Assembly: GCA_905221605.1 (NCBI GenBank)
Contig: CAJNDS010002102.1
Span: 847,647 to 911,646, forward strand
Reading direction: 5' to 3'
DNA length: 64,000 nucleotides
Source of the DNA: Symbiodinium natans
Lineage: Eukaryota > Sar > Dinophyceae > Suessiales > Symbiodiniaceae
The notes under the pieces were generated by a model. It was not told the origin of the DNA. It did not search any database and saw only the letters and a program-made list of their open reading frames with translations. Of this stretch, positions 1 to 11,905 are shown piece after piece. How positions within the stretch are numbered: position 1 is the first letter of the stretch; each line of letters begins with the position of its first letter. The translations under genes and the position numbers were made by a program.

Positions 1-217
1 CTGTTAGCGTGGAGGCACCCAACGCGGAGCCTTGCATCAGATCTGTCAGCTGGGCCTGAAGTTGTTGCAGTTGCTCCGACTGCTCCACAAGGTGCTCCTC
101 TAGCTCTCCCGGGTCTATTCCGGCATTCAAACCCAGCAGCTTCCGTAGCGGGTCATTCCGCATGGCGCTGTCTTCAGAGCTTCCTTCGCCTGGCTCGGAT
201 CCTGCCGCTTCCGAAAA
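1..217 (-). CDS. Coiled-coil protein, exon running off the left edge
   Basis: An open stretch on the minus strand begins right after a CTAAG acceptor at 218-222 and stays open to the window edge. The translation is rich in Glu, Gln and Leu and includes the run GELEEHLVEQSEQLQQLQAQ, which is a good coiled-coil heptad pattern. A TAA lies just upstream in the same frame, so this is an internal or terminal exon rather than a start. It lies downstream, on the same strand, of the coiled-coil gene that starts at 3985, and I infer it is a later exon of that gene. The exons joining the two are not resolved. Function unknown. Confidence 0.5.
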
Positions 218-2408
218 CTTAGCAGATTAGCAAACTTCACCTCCACATTTACAGAGACAGAGTCATTCCGAGACATCCCATTCCACAAACCACCAGGAAA
301 CGGTGGCCAAACTATTGCTTCATAACAAGAACCTCCTGTAGTTGTGCCCATTACGTTGTGGAATCCCACCAAAAACTTCTCTAACATGCTTTGATGAAGC
401 TTCCACAATGCCTGCAGGACTCTGAAGGTGCAAGTCCAACATGTGCCTCTTCGCACTTCGAAACTCTACAGTTCCCAGCGCCGCACCGGGGTTTCCACCA
501 CTACAAGCTTCAGGCATTGAGTTCGGGTGAATCAAGGCCAGCTGGAGAGTGTAATTTAGGGTTGAGGGAAAAGGGGCCGCAGAATCGAAAGTCGGACCGA
601 CGCGCGTCCTTGTGCAATGCTCACTGCGCCCAGTGGGCTGTCGTCAGGCACGGACTCTTCCTCGATGGGCTCCTGGGCTTCGGCCCACAGAACTCTCAAA
701 ACAGAAGTGCCCAAGATCAGGTTGGCGGGCGCGGGAATGTGGAGACATGCGAAGCGAATCCGACAACGGCACACAAAGCGCTTGACGGGACGACGATGCA
801 GGGTCATGAGGAGAAAACTCGTTGCGTGCTCTTGCTGAAGGGAACAGATATCACAACACCTCCCAGCATTATTTAGTCTTATTGGTCTTATTAATCTCAT
901 TCATTCCTGACTTGCTACTGGAAAACCTGTGCCAAGTGCAGTCGCCAAGTTCCGCGACGCATGCAACCTTCGGAATCGTAATCTTCATGGTCGACTCATG
1001 GGTGTCATCGCCCTTGGCGCAGACGCTGCCTATGAAAGTGCCTGATCAACCCTCGGAGATATGCAGCCGAGCTGCAAGATGTAGAACCAACACTCTGTTT
1101 GATTGAAATTTGCGGGGAAAAACATGAAACAAAACAACTTCGGCCCAGGGTCCTTTGGATCCTCTTCCGAGAACTTCACAGTGCTTGCCTCAGTCGAGGT
1201 TGGTGCCGCCGTGGAGGTCTTCAAGCTCAAGCTGTGAGTGACCTGCAGGACTCACAGGACTCCAGGTTGCTCAGCACGAGCAAAACACCCACTCATTCAG
1301 GGTTTTCGGCTCTCACACTCAGGGCTTAAAGTTTAAGGGGCCTGGCTTAGATTCCTGCTAGACGAGCCTAACTATACAGCAACTTGACATTGGCAGCGTC
1401 CTTATCAATATTTGCTTTCGACTGGCCTAGCACAGCGCCGGTGGGGCTTGGGAAGCTCCCTTATCATTTTGTTCCACCCTCCTGAGGTCTCTGAGTCTCT
1501 GTCTCTCCCTCTCTCTCACTCACTCACTACCGACTTCCAGATCCGAGGCCCAAGATCGAAGACCTTGACGTTCTTTAAAACGCATGTGGCCCCCCCTCTG
1601 TGTCCCACATGGTTTCATGGGACCCTATTACTATGGGCATCCATGAACCGTCGGCCAGGAAACGGAGACGCCGATACTTTCGCTGGCCATGGAGCTGCTT
1701 CGGCTCAGTTTGCCTCCCAAGACCTTTTTTTGGAGGTGCCAGGCGAATTGGACGTCTACTTGAAAGCGTGGGCATTACATCGTTGGGGTCTTTAGGGTGT
1801 TTCCACCCAATACTGTCTGACCCTCCGTCTAAGTGAAGGCTCAGGTGAAGTGTAGCAACCTCACACACCTCGCGATGTGTCCAGGCCACAAGAGAACTGC
1901 GAATCTGTACTCCTTGACTAACACCCAGCTAGCTCAAACTCGAGCCCACACTCCGAATCCCCGACCCTTGTTGATTCCCTCTTCGCTCTACGTCTCTGTC
2001 GCCATACTAGTCTATATGCTTTAAGAATGAACCTTGCAAGTAAAGGCTGAAGAGAAGTAAGCCGCACTGCGAGGAATGAAGGAACGCGCACGGCTTGGGC
2101 TTCGTTGGCTGCCGAGACCACCTTGTGCCCGCACTCAGAGAGACTCAACCGTGAGCAAGGTGCTAGGGACAGGACAAATGCGAACATCATCCCGGGATCA
2201 GACCCAGATTCGCTAATGAGAAAGCCATGACAAGCCCAAAAACAAACAGCCTGCTCATGCATGTTCTCACGGTAAAGCTATGTGCTTGCCAGGACTCCCC
2301 CCAACCCGTTGTGGAACTGCATTGACTCGATCCTTGCGCAAAGTGAGGTTCGGCAGCACGTATATGTGACAGCTCGATCCCAAATACAGCTAGCAATCAA
2401 GGCCTTAC
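218..2408. other. Unresolved stretch, probably introns and small exons of the coiled-coil gene
   Basis: Two minus-strand blocks look protein-like but cannot be joined with certainty. One, near 560-760, includes SVLRVLWAEAQEPIEEESVP. The other, near 1145-1240, includes STVKFSEEDPKDPGPK and follows a CTCACAG acceptor. Both lie between the exons of the coiled-coil gene on its strand. No repeat family or RNA gene is seen here. Confidence 0.3.
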
Positions 2409-3985
2409 CCATGTGGCTCTGGAGTTTGGAGTGGCGCAGAGCAGTACATCTAGAATAGCTGCAAGCTGCGACATGATTTGACATGGTCGAGTTCCCAATT
2501 CCTAAATTGGACAAACTGCTGTGACAAGCGGGGGCCTGACAAAAGCAATCCCTGGAGCCCTGCTCAAAGTCAAATGTGCTGCACAGGTTCTTGGTGCTCT
2601 GCCAAGTCAGAGTATCGCGGATCTCCTTCAAGTCGCCCTCCATCTTGTCTTTCCCCGCACAGCGGTCCACTCGTTCTGTCAGAACTGCTACATCGTACCT
2701 TAGTGGAGGCAAGGCTCTCGCGACTCTAGCTGTCACATTTACATCACAAACCCCAAGCCGAAGCGACAACTGCCCTGGCCCGTTTAGATACTCAAATGCG
2801 GAGGCACTTGGTCCCTCTGTGGAGGATCTCCTCTGCGGCATGCTGCAGGGCGTGCTCATGGTCTTGCAGGATGACTTGGAACTCCGACACGCGGGTAACG
2901 ACCTCCTGGAGCTTGTGTGTGGTCTCCTTTTGCAGGCGTGAGTGCAGGGATTCCAGGGTGTCAACGTGAAATAGGAGTTTGCCTTTTAGGTCGTCCATGG
3001 CCGTGACTGTTGCCTTCTCGGGCAACTCGTCCATCACAGTATTGATTCGCTCGTTCAGGAGCTCGTCCTTGTGGGAAAGCTTCGTGGTTTCATTTTCCAG
3101 GCACTGTTCCACGTACGCGTCCTTCATCCGCAGCTCATTTGCCAAGGTCTGCACAACGTGCTCCAGCTTCTTCATCTTCACATGCAGTGGCTCACACATG
3201 TGCTCCGTGGAGCTCTGAACCTCCGACATCATCACATCCTTGTGAACATAATTCTCCAAAGCCTTGTTGCAGGTGTCTTCAATATGCTTCTTGAAGGCCT
3301 CTCCCGACAAGAACTCCTTCTGCTTCTTGACCTCTACACCTAAAACCTTGCGCTCCACCACTTCGCCCTCCAATGCCTTGCTGAGCTTGGTGGCCTCGTC
3401 TCGGAGCTTCTTCTCACGGCTATTGAGCTGCTCCTGCAAATCCTTTTGTGCCTTCTGGCTTGCAGCGTTCTGGTCTTGGCATCGGGCATCCAAGGTCTTC
3501 AGCCACTCATGAGCCTTGGTGACCTCCGGCTTCAAGGTGTTGAGCTCCTTTTCGGTGTGCTCAGCATACGCCCCCAAGGTTTCCGAGAGCTCCAAGCGTG
3601 CTGCCTGCTCCTCAGCCACAAGGCGTTCTAGGGCCGCCAGCCGCTTTGTGTGGTCCTGTAGCAGTCGATAATGCTCCTCCTGCACTGTGAGCCGGAACTC
3701 GGGCCGCGTCACGAAATCCCGGTTCAGAGCATCTCGGCTGGCCAAAGACATAAGCTGGGCATGCTGTGCTTGAACAGATCGAAACTTCTTCGCCATCTCA
3801 CCCCAAGCGCCCTTCAACCCGGATGAGCTGATCAGGTCCTTCAGGTATTCTGAAGCCGTGTCTTCATCGGCTTTGAACAAGACTTTCTCCATCTGAGATT
3901 CGGATCCATCAAGCTGCCGCCGTCGAGGCGTATCATCTTCCATGTCGAAGACGGGTGGCTTCTTCTCTTGCACAACCGCCGCCAT
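2409..3985 (-). CDS. Long coiled-coil protein, exons 1-3
   Basis: Exon 1 (2808-3985) starts at an ATG in a strong context (GCCATGGCGG), with an in-frame TAG 21 bases upstream, so the start is well supported. It encodes 392 residues, mostly charged heptad-like helix after about residue 60 (for example AYAEHTEKELNTLKPEVTKA). This fits a cytoskeletal or scaffold coiled-coil protein, but no family is recognised. I infer a GT-AG intron at 2699-2807 in phase 2, leading into exon 2 (from 2698; it includes YDVAVLTERVDRC and MEGDLKEIRDTLTWQ). A tentative 41-base exon follows at 2409-2449, ending at a GTAAGG donor. A pyrimidine-rich TTTTCTCCAG lies about 40 bases before the ATG and could be a spliced-leader acceptor. 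Exon 1 is secure; exon 3 is less so. Confidence 0.72.
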
Positions 3986-4139
3986 GGCTGTGTGCCCATG
4001 CAGCTACGGCATCGGGTTTCAGCTGGAGAAAACGTCAACACAAGCTACGGAAAGGCAGATTGGGTACGAGAAGTCGATCCACAAATATCTGGGCAGCCGT
4101 TGTGGGAAGAGACTTTATGAGTTAATCCCCTCCCCATAA

Positions 4140-4500
4140 TATGAAGCCCTCCCTGCCCCACCCCCTAAGATTAAATACTCCAGTTAGGGGGTTGGGGCGG
4201 GTTTAGTCTTAGGGGGAAGGGATGGCACACGACATCCGAGGAAGATTGGTTGCATCAAGTCGCATGGCAGCTCTCGGGTCTCTGATTTTTAATATGTTGG
4301 GATGTTCCCGCTTAATACTAACAGTAGTAACAGTTCCTATTACAATAATAGGGGGTGCTATAATCCCGATAAACGGATTAAATGGACTGTTGGTACAAGC
4401 GCGAACATCCCAATATAGAATTAAGCCCCGTCCGATCCCCCTCGGAAGTTCCAATGTCCACCACTTTCGCGGTCTTGCGTGCGAATCTTAGGCCGGTGCT
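4140..4500. repeat. Imperfect inverted repeat, MITE-like
   Basis: The arms around 4293-4314 and 4398-4415 share an 11-base exact core (TTGGGATGTTC and its complement) and are close to 20 bases with a few mismatches. Flanking stretches (gggcgggtttagtctta on the left, ttaagccccgtcc on the right) are also loosely complementary. The block stays open on both strands (about 80-90 codons each), which inverted structure can cause, so I do not call a gene. The 4500-5300 region to its right holds no feature I can support. Confidence 0.35.
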
Positions 4501-5337
4501 CAATGCGCTGGATCTCAGTCTCTAGCCTCGGGGTCTGAAGTACCCAAAGACAAGTAAACATGTCTGTGCCCAGATTTCACTGCTAAACCTTTCAAAGCGG
4601 GTAGACGCTGATTGGTAGCCCATAGTCCCACACAACCTAAAGTACCTGACAACAGGTCACGCACACGGTCACGTTGCAAGCATCTCTTGGCTCAGCATCA
4701 AAGGCAGCTGCTGATTCCAAACTCGGGACCTCTCCTGGCAGGGGGCACAGCAATGTGCAAAAGGTCCATGCTAGTCCTGGACTCAGAGCTACATAATTGC
4801 CTCTCGTTGGGAGAAGACCTCTGCGTCGAGAAGCTTCACTTGGCCTCTCGCAGCTATGGGAGCTCTAGTTCCTTCACCGGAGGTACTTTAACCCTCTGCA
4901 GGTGGTTCGGGGTGGAGGTGTTATTCTCCCAGGTCTGGCTCGACACCTCGGCGGTCGACGGGCTGTAAATACTGCGCATTATGTGAACCATTGCAAAAAC
5001 CGCAGCAAAACCTGTAAATCATGGTATTTATGTACATTCGCTTGCTTAACAGTGCACCAAATCCGAGCAATTACAGCATTCACGGGCTTTTAATATGTAC
5101 GTTCGGCTGCTCGACAGTGCGCAAATTCCTAGCAATTACCGCATGCACCGGCTTTTAACACGCTTTATTAAATACTATCATTTGCAGTGTTTTCCGCGTT
5201 TCGAGCTCCTGAATCATGACAAAAACCGCAGCAATGCACCAAATCTTAGAAATTTCAGCAGCATTCATGGGCTTTTGATACGCTTTAAATACAAAGTGTA
5301 ACAGTTTTGACGGGCATTGATTTTTAAACACACATAC

Positions 5338-5374
5338 GTACATACATACATACATACATACATACATACATACA

Positions 5375-5410
<36 letters not shown>

Positions 5411-5420
5411 TATATATATT
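5338..5420. repeat. CATA/TA microsatellite
   Basis: About 17 tandem CATA units are followed by a TA run. The repeated MYVC-type reading frames across it are translation artefacts. Confidence 0.95.
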
Positions 5421-5439
5421 ATACTTGCAGACAGCACGG

Positions 5440-5935
5440 CACAACAAAGTTCAATGCTCACACAGCTTTTGAACAATGATTCATATGTTTTGAAGCAAGC
5501 TTGCATGGCTTAAAACAAGCGGGGGGGTGGGGGAGGGGGAACAGCCCTCCCCCTTTGCAAACACAATGATCGTATCATGGGTTTAAAAAAGATTTATCGT
5601 ATGCATTGGAGCAAGCTTGCACGGTTTACAAACAGCGGGTTGGGGGGCGCGACGCAAAAAACAATGCTCGCACAGCTTTCACGGCAAACCCTGAGGACCA
5701 CAGGACAGGACCGCAGGACCGGAAGACCAGAGGACCGCAGGACCAGAGGACCACAGGACCAGAAGACCACAGGATTTTAGGACCAGAGGACCGCAAGACC
5801 AGAGGGCCACAAACCAGAGGACCACAGGACCAGAGAACCACAGGACCAAAGGACCACAGGACCAGCCAGACCTTGGAAAAGGTAACAAGGGAAAGCCAGA
5901 CCTAGGAAAAAAAAACACCGGACCCGTGGTTCGGC
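5440..5935 (+). repeat. Composite repeat element, copy 1
   Basis: In order it has two degenerate modules carrying agcaagcttgcacggctt, a G-run and a tttgcaaacacaatg segment (5440-5680); then about 17 copies of a 10-base motif of the type ccacaggacc/agaggaccgc (5690-5870); then a tail with agccagaccta, an A-run and aacaccggaccc (5868-5930). The same three parts, in the same order and orientation, recur at 32848-33725. This indicates one dispersed element rather than separate simple repeats. No coding capacity is evident. Confidence 0.7.
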
Positions 5936-6067
5936 CAGGCCAAGAAAAAATCCATGAGAGCTGACGTCCCGGAGTGTGGCTCACTTGCAGCAGTTTATAG
6001 CAGATAGCGGAAAGTGCTTTCAGATGGCGAGTGCACACTTGCGGGATCTTGCAGGCATGATCAGGAC

Positions 6068-6376
6068 TTGTTGCATTGGCTTCTCAATAAGTTGCTTTTT
6101 TGCTGATTGCTCCTCCAGACGCTGACTCTGCTGACTCGATGTGGAAAACAAGCATGTCTTCCAAGCAGCAGATCTTGACCCGCGCGAGGTGGTAAGACTG
6201 CTTCCGGAGTCTCCGGGCTAGCCGGATCACGAAGTCGATTCATCTGCCGCTGCTGTTACTGTTACTGCTGCTCGACCGTCGAGATCTCCTTCCTGAGCGT
6301 CTTCTCGGCAGCCTTGCAGCGCGCCTGCATCAATGCATAGGAGGTTGGGTTGTTGTGACGAAAACGCGAGCCAAAT
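6068..6376 (-). CDS. Candidate coiled-coil gene fragment, two exons
   Basis: Exon a (6277 to about 6376) encodes a charged helix including MQARCKAAEKTLRKEIST and ends at a GT donor in phase 0, just before an in-frame TAA. Exon b (6068-6130) opens after a GAGTCAG acceptor in phase 0, encodes QSQRLEEQSAKKQLIEKPMQ and ends at CAA followed by GT, also phase 0. The joined product would be a continuous helix. Without the inferred splice the frame hits two TAA codons, so the intron is needed for a functional product. The start and end are not found. Family unknown. Confidence 0.42.
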
Positions 6377-6399
6377 CAGGTCACGTGCGCCTCGCAAAG

Positions 6400-8470
6400 G
6401 CATGCTTCAAGCACGTGTTTATCTGCGTCCCAGCTGCTGCGTGATGTTCTTGCACTCCACATGGACCAAAAAGCAAGCCAGCTCGGAGTCCTCATTGGTT
6501 TCCCTCTGACCTCTCGCTGTGTCAACTGTCCTTGGCATTCTGTTCATTGCCGCCTGCTCCATCAAACATGCCAGAAATGAAATGCGAGCTCCTACCCAAT
6601 CAAGCGACCATTCCAACCGCACTGCTCACAAAACAAAGGTTCAGACACCAAAGCAAAAGTACGCTTTGGGAGGCATGTACATCTGTTTAAAGAAGTTCCA
6701 GCAAGCGGTCCAGAGCCATGGAAGCTCCAGTTTTTCATGTCCTGGAATCGAATAGAAAGCTGAGCCCAGGCCAAGCCTTTTCCCAAACTTGAAGTTCAAA
6801 ATATTTCAAACGCCAAGAAGATCAATAAGTCTGGAAGCTTGGCTTTCTGACGGCTCACAGGCTCTTTTCGGCTTGATGTCACCGAAAGAGCCCCAACAAG
6901 CTCACCTAGCTTTAGCCTTTTCACCAAACCGGGCCCCGCTAAGTAAGCCGTTTCCCTCCGGGCATCGCCACCCCCCGCACTCTTTGTCGGAGGAGGGCGA
7001 GAGTTGCCATGAGTTACAGTTTCGTGCGAGGGCGACGCACGCAACAAGCAACAACACTGCAAATGACAATGTCCTGTTTGGCGAACCTTGATTAGCTAAA
7101 TCAACTCCATAGTTGTCGGAACCTTTCTTCAGTCAGAGGGCTCGGCTTGTGGTTGCGGCGGCTGCGATGCCGAGGATGCCGATGCACACATTTCCTGGCT
7201 GCCGTGGCCGGCAGAGATACCAGCTGACGGCCGCGCATGTTCCGCATCGCGTGTGGATGGTTCCGCCTCGTTGGTCACATGCATCTTGGTGACTGCGACT
7301 TCAGTTGCCTTGGAAGGGAGGTGGTGATGGCATGTTTTTGGGCCACCCGCCAAGCAGACCAGCAAAGCAGGGCGGCATGTTGCTACAGTAGTTTTGAAGC
7401 ACGAAACTGAGCCTGAGGCACGTGCAACAGCAAGGGTAAAAAACGACGACAACAAGGACAACAACGACGACGACCACCCACAACACTAGTACCACAAGAA
7501 GAGGTCATTTTGCTCCGATGATTTGGACGATGAGGCCATATGAGCGACTGCCAAAACCGGCTCGAGGTGCTACTAGACGCAACAAGAGGGGTGTGGCTTT
7601 TCAAGTGTTCCCATCATTTTACAGGGTTTTAGCATCAATCATCCACGCTTGATGTTTGTAGGTGTCGCTTTGGGAAAAAATCACGGCTATAGCACACCCA
7701 ACGGTTCGGTGTCGCTTTTCAAGTGTTCCCATCGTTTTACAGGGTTTTGGGTATTCGTGTCCACCCCTTACTTAATTGAACTGGGGGTTTTGGCGCTTGC
7801 TCATATGAGTCTGGTACGGTGCTAAGTAACTACACTTACAACTACCCCACTTTGCTTCGCTCTGATTCCTGAACCACCATAGTCCCAATCTCTGCCGGGG
7901 GAGAGAGAAAATGAACGCTAAGACTGCACAGCGGCCTGCAGCGTGCCACCGCTGCTGCCAGGAAGGTGAATTTCAAACGGCCCAGGATACGCCACTGTCG
8001 GAGTTCCGGCCAGCTCCTACATGTGGGGTGAGGGGTGAGGAATAAAGAACTGGTGACGGCAGCTTCTATTGCGAACCATGTTTGGGACCCTGATCTGCTG
8101 TTACGTCACGCATCGGTGTATCCCGTGTCTGAAGTTATAAAGTAAGAAGGAGCCAAGGCGCCGCTTGCACCTGGTCAATCAACCACTCGCGGAAGTCAAC
8201 CATGGATCTCGGGAGAAGCCACTTCTCCCTTAGTCCGTAGGTTTTGTGGCGTATGGCCTGGCGCTCTTCCGGTTAGCCTACGGTGCTGCTCCTCCTTGCT
8301 TCGGGGGCTATGTCGCACTTAACCACAGCAAAGTACACACACAACTGGTTTACATGCTGCGGACCGTGTGGTGAACCCTTCGGCCACCCCAGCTCTTCAA
8401 CTTTGGAATCTATACTCAATTAATCTTGAGGCTTTGCCTTTGCCCAAAACCCAAGCATGGCCTGATCAAC
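6400..8470. other. Mostly non-coding stretch with a local tandem duplication
   Basis: A 40-base segment (gcttttcaagtgttcccatc core) occurs at about 7590-7629 and again at about 7709-7748, 119 bases apart. A GTT/GAC-rich tract lies at 7440-7490. A possible minus-strand last exon (about 7132-7310, Ser/Ala/Gln-rich tail ending in a stop) follows a TTCCAAG acceptor but is weak. Nothing else is supported. Confidence 0.4.
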
Positions 8471-8471
8471 A

Positions 8472-8640
8472 TCAACCTCCTTCACCACCGAGGTTCATGG
8501 TGGGCATGCGGCTTGAGCCTTCGGGCTGAAGCTGAGAGATGTTGAAGTTAAGCTTCACCTCGGCTTGTAGGGAAGCCCAGTCCAGGGAGTCCAGGCTGTT
8601 GCTGCAGCTGCTCCCAGGAACAACAAAATGACAGTTGTTG
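8472..8640 (-). CDS. Candidate terminal exon, unknown protein
   Basis: The minus-strand frame is open and protein-like, including LDWASLQAEVKLNFNISQL and ending NLGGEGG then TGA. Possible acceptors lie near 8605-8640. No upstream exon is assigned and no family is recognised. Confidence 0.38.
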
Positions 8641-9525
8641 CACAACGGAAAGACGGTCGAGGTTTTGGAGCTGTGAGTGGCTACAGGTGGTTTTGTTTGC
8701 GGGCGTAGTCGTGTTTGTCTTCGCTCTGCCTGCAGCCGCTGAAAACTTCCGACGCGCAGCACTGCCTGTTTTGGTTGGTTCCCTACAGTGACCGAGATGG
8801 ACAGAATGACCGTGTCGAACTAGTTAGCAAGTGAAGGTACACGGTAGCCTCATGACTCCGCGAAGAAACTCAACGACACAGCGGGCCTCGGGGCGCAACT
8901 CGCGAGGCTTATGCGAATTCTCATGGAGCAACGCTTGGGACCTGGGCCTCACAAGGCTTAGGATATGTGGGGATGATGGCCTGCAGCATCGTCAGCTCCT
9001 CCGAGTAGATGTCCAGAGTGAAACCCAGGCTTTCCTTGGTGCGTTACTTGATGCGTTGGACAGCGCTATCTTTGGGTTGCCGGATTTTGACGACAACAAG
9101 AAATGAGCCTCTATCAGCCGAAGCTCAATTTCCGGCAGGGCGACTTCTTGACGTTGGCTCGCCAAGGTGCCTGCGGGGCGGTCGAGGGGCTGCCAGAGAA
9201 GCCCCATAGGTATACTGTGCTCTTTGCTCGGGATGGTGCTGTGGGTTATCCAGGCTCAAGGTTCCAGGCTCTTTCCGGTGTCTCCGGAAGATTTCAAGCT
9301 GTTTGGAGTTTGAAGCTCACGTCTTATCGTCCATCGGGAAAGGCTTGCGACGCCCATGGCATTGTTTTTTTTGTTCTCTGAGAACACGGGGCTGCAGATG
9401 TGAAGGCTTCGGACGTAACTTGAACCGTTCAGTGGGCAACACGGGCTTGACTAACAAAGCATGGTCATACTTGCGAAGATTATGCCACAGGTGATTGTGT
9501 CTCGTATGACTGTGGTGCCACGCAA

Positions 9526-10180
9526 TCAGCCTGGTGGAGTTGTGTCGGACGAAATCCTCGAAACCTCGTCCAGCTCATCTTGCGCAGGAGTCTCCGCGGC
9601 AGTCTGATGCGCCTGACAAACACAAGCGCTGTACAACAATGACCGATCAGTCAAAGAAAGCTGAGCATCGTAGAAAGTCCAACCCGTGGTGCCACCCCGA
9701 ATTGTCAAAGCCCTGCTTGGGGCCGGAGCGTTTTCATCAGTGCTGGCTGATGTCCAACAAGTTAAAGAGAGAAGCAACCCAGTCTGCAAAGCAGACAAGG
9801 CGTTCTAATGGCTTCATGTACGAGTGCTTTTGCGCATGCTTGAGCAACCCCTGAGTCACGTTTTGATCGTATCAGGTCGACGCACGCTTCCTGCCTCGGA
9901 GTGGGGCTGGCAGAAGCAAACCAGCCACAGTAACTCACTGTCAGCACCGTACCGCTCAGCGCCCACGGGGCACATGTACATCTGAACCTGCTTCTCATTC
10001 CGAAGTCGAGCATGGAAACTGCACGCTGGTGCAGTCGAGTTCGGGGGCGACGATTTCATCGCGGGGCAGATCCTGAGGAAATACACGATGTGATGCGGCC
10101 ACAAGGTGCAACATCCATGTCCGAAACGCACCACTTCGTGAAGCCGGATGTATCCACAAGTGTCCCAAAAACACACAAAG
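9526..10180 (-). CDS. Candidate multi-exon gene, unknown protein
   Basis: The best exon is terminal (9526-9612). It follows the acceptor TTGTGTTTGTCAG, is in phase 0, and encodes 28 residues including ETPAQDELDEVSRISS, then TGA. Just upstream, about 9630-9742 follows a TTGGACATCAG acceptor and reads like protein (TIRGGTTGWTFYDAQLSL). Further protein-like blocks lie near 9800-9890 (EACVDLIRSKRDSGVAQA), about 9950-10010 (QVQMYMCPVGAERYGAD, next to a GTGAGT donor) and about 10030-10090 (DLPRDEIVAPELDCTS). Exact joins beyond the last exon are not resolved, and two genes could be present. No known family. Confidence 0.4.
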
Positions 10181-10199
10181 ACGGGAAAACTTTGCTGGC

Positions 10200-10968
10200 A
10201 TTGCTGGCAGGCGAAGACATGCTTCGTACCTCTGCAGGATGTAAGAGATCCTGACGAGGTGCTCTGTTGCGGAGACTTGCTTTGGGCCTTTGCAACTCTA
10301 CCTTCGGAGCCTCAAGAAAGGTTCTTTACGAGGCATGTCCTCTTTGTAACCGGCACATCCCCCAACTCGACTCCGAAGAAGTTGCAGACACGCAACGCAA
10401 GTAGGGGCAGAAAATAACGAAGGATAACTTGAATTAACCCCATAAACCCTAAAGGCCCTATAAACCCTCATAAACCCTTTTTGCTCCCTCATAAACCCTA
10501 AACCCTAAACAAAACCCTCACGAACCCTAAGCCCTACATCTGGCTTTGGAGTCTTCGCCGGGGCCCCCGTCCTGCAGAAGAGCACCCTCAACTTTGACCT
10601 TGCAAAGCGCAAGTTCTGAAGGGCCAGGACTCAGAAACTCGTATAGTAGTTGATTCCGATATCCGGGCGCTGTTTCATGACGGTTTCTGAGCGGTTCCCA
10701 TCCTACACTTCCCGGATCTTTCTGGAGGCTCTGTCAAATCTGCAAGCAGCCCATTCAAAGACCCAACGGAGCCACATTAAAAACATGGAAGTTAAAAAAA
10801 GATTTCACAAGTAATAAGTCTTGTGATGCGCTCGCTGCACAAAAAAACTGTTAATGTGGGCTCTTAACGGGCTTCTACTAATACGGCACGGGCTCCACAT
10901 GTAGCCTTTGTAGATGATTCTGTCGTTACCCCAGTCACTGTTGGAACTCTATAAAGCTGGTTGAAGTT
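10200..10968. other. Spacer with degenerate telomere-like tract
   Basis: From 10436 to 10535 there are many variants of CCCTAAA and CCCTCATAAA. The rest has no coding signal I can support. Confidence 0.55.
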
Positions 10969-11156
10969 TTAGGTTTGCAACATCCGTGCCTCTTCCTCCT
11001 GGCCGAGCATGCCCTCTATGTAGTGCCGGCACCGGGGCTCTGCTTGAACAATCTTGCCGTTCTTCATCAGCAGCATCTCTCCATCCGTAACAACAGAAAG
11101 TATGTTCCGTCGAGCTTCGGCAAGCGCCAGCTTGTCTTGCGACGCAACACCGCCGT
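10969..11156 (-). CDS. Candidate terminal exon, unknown protein
   Basis: After a CACTGTCAAG acceptor the frame opens in phase 1 and encodes about 61 residues, including DKLALAEARRNILSVV and then GEMLLMKNGKIVQAE, before TAA. The composition is strongly protein-like. The frame stays open further upstream (to about 11466), including a hydrophobic run near 11200, so the exon may be longer. No family is recognised. Confidence 0.42.
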
Positions 11157-11399
11157 CTTGACAGTGAGAATGAACAATGCGAATCGTACGGAGCAGGAGC
11201 AAGATCACCAGAGTCCCAAAACCATCCATCCAGATAGTCTTCAGAAACAAATCCTGCCAAAGAACACATCGCACAACCAGAACACGGTGTTTGGGTGGCA
11301 CGGATGTAAAGCACTGACTGAGCCCTACATAAACAAAACCTGCTGCCGCCGGTTCTGAGGTGCCAGGCCACAAAAAGCCACACTTTAATCCACCTTCCT

Positions 11400-11905
11400 C
11401 CCCCCTAAAAAAAAAAGGGAAAAAGAAAAAAAAACTCAGTTCCTCCCCCCCCCCCACCCCCAACATTCAGTTGAGGTGCTGTTGTCAGTCTGAATGCCGT
11501 GATCGCAGCTACAGGCACCGCATACGTGGTCAAAGCCAAAGTTGCAGCGCGCCTCAGAAGACAGGGGGTGCAGGGTTGTAAGAGGTTTAAGGGGCCTTTG
11601 GGTTTCTAGCGGCTTTAAGGGTTTTAAAGGTTTTCAGGGTGTTTTAGGGCTTTTAAGGGGGGTTTCAGGGTTGTTAGGGGCTGGCTCAGAGGCCGACGCG
11701 CGGATGGTTGCGCACACTCACAACGCTCCAAACCCTGCGGCCTCCGCTACTCTGAACTCCACTCGAAAACCTCGACCTCTGAACCGAGTGTTCGACCTGT
11801 GCACAGCCCTCATGAGCTCCCAACGCATGACCCCTACTGCTCCAGAAACCGCAACCACCGCAAGCATCCTGAATCATGAGAATCAGCAGCAGGTGGGCAT
11901 CATGA
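11400..11905. repeat. Homopolymer runs and degenerate telomere-like tract before the satellite
   Basis: Poly-A and poly-C runs lie at 11405-11458. From about 11580 to 11690 the sequence is a string of TTTAAGG, TTTAGGG and TTTCAGGG variants. From 11700 to 11905 there is unique sequence leading into the 53-bp array. Confidence 0.6.

Noticed and set aside
5155..5506. Small Tyr/Val/Cys-rich proteins
   Set aside because: They are translations of the CATA microsatellite.
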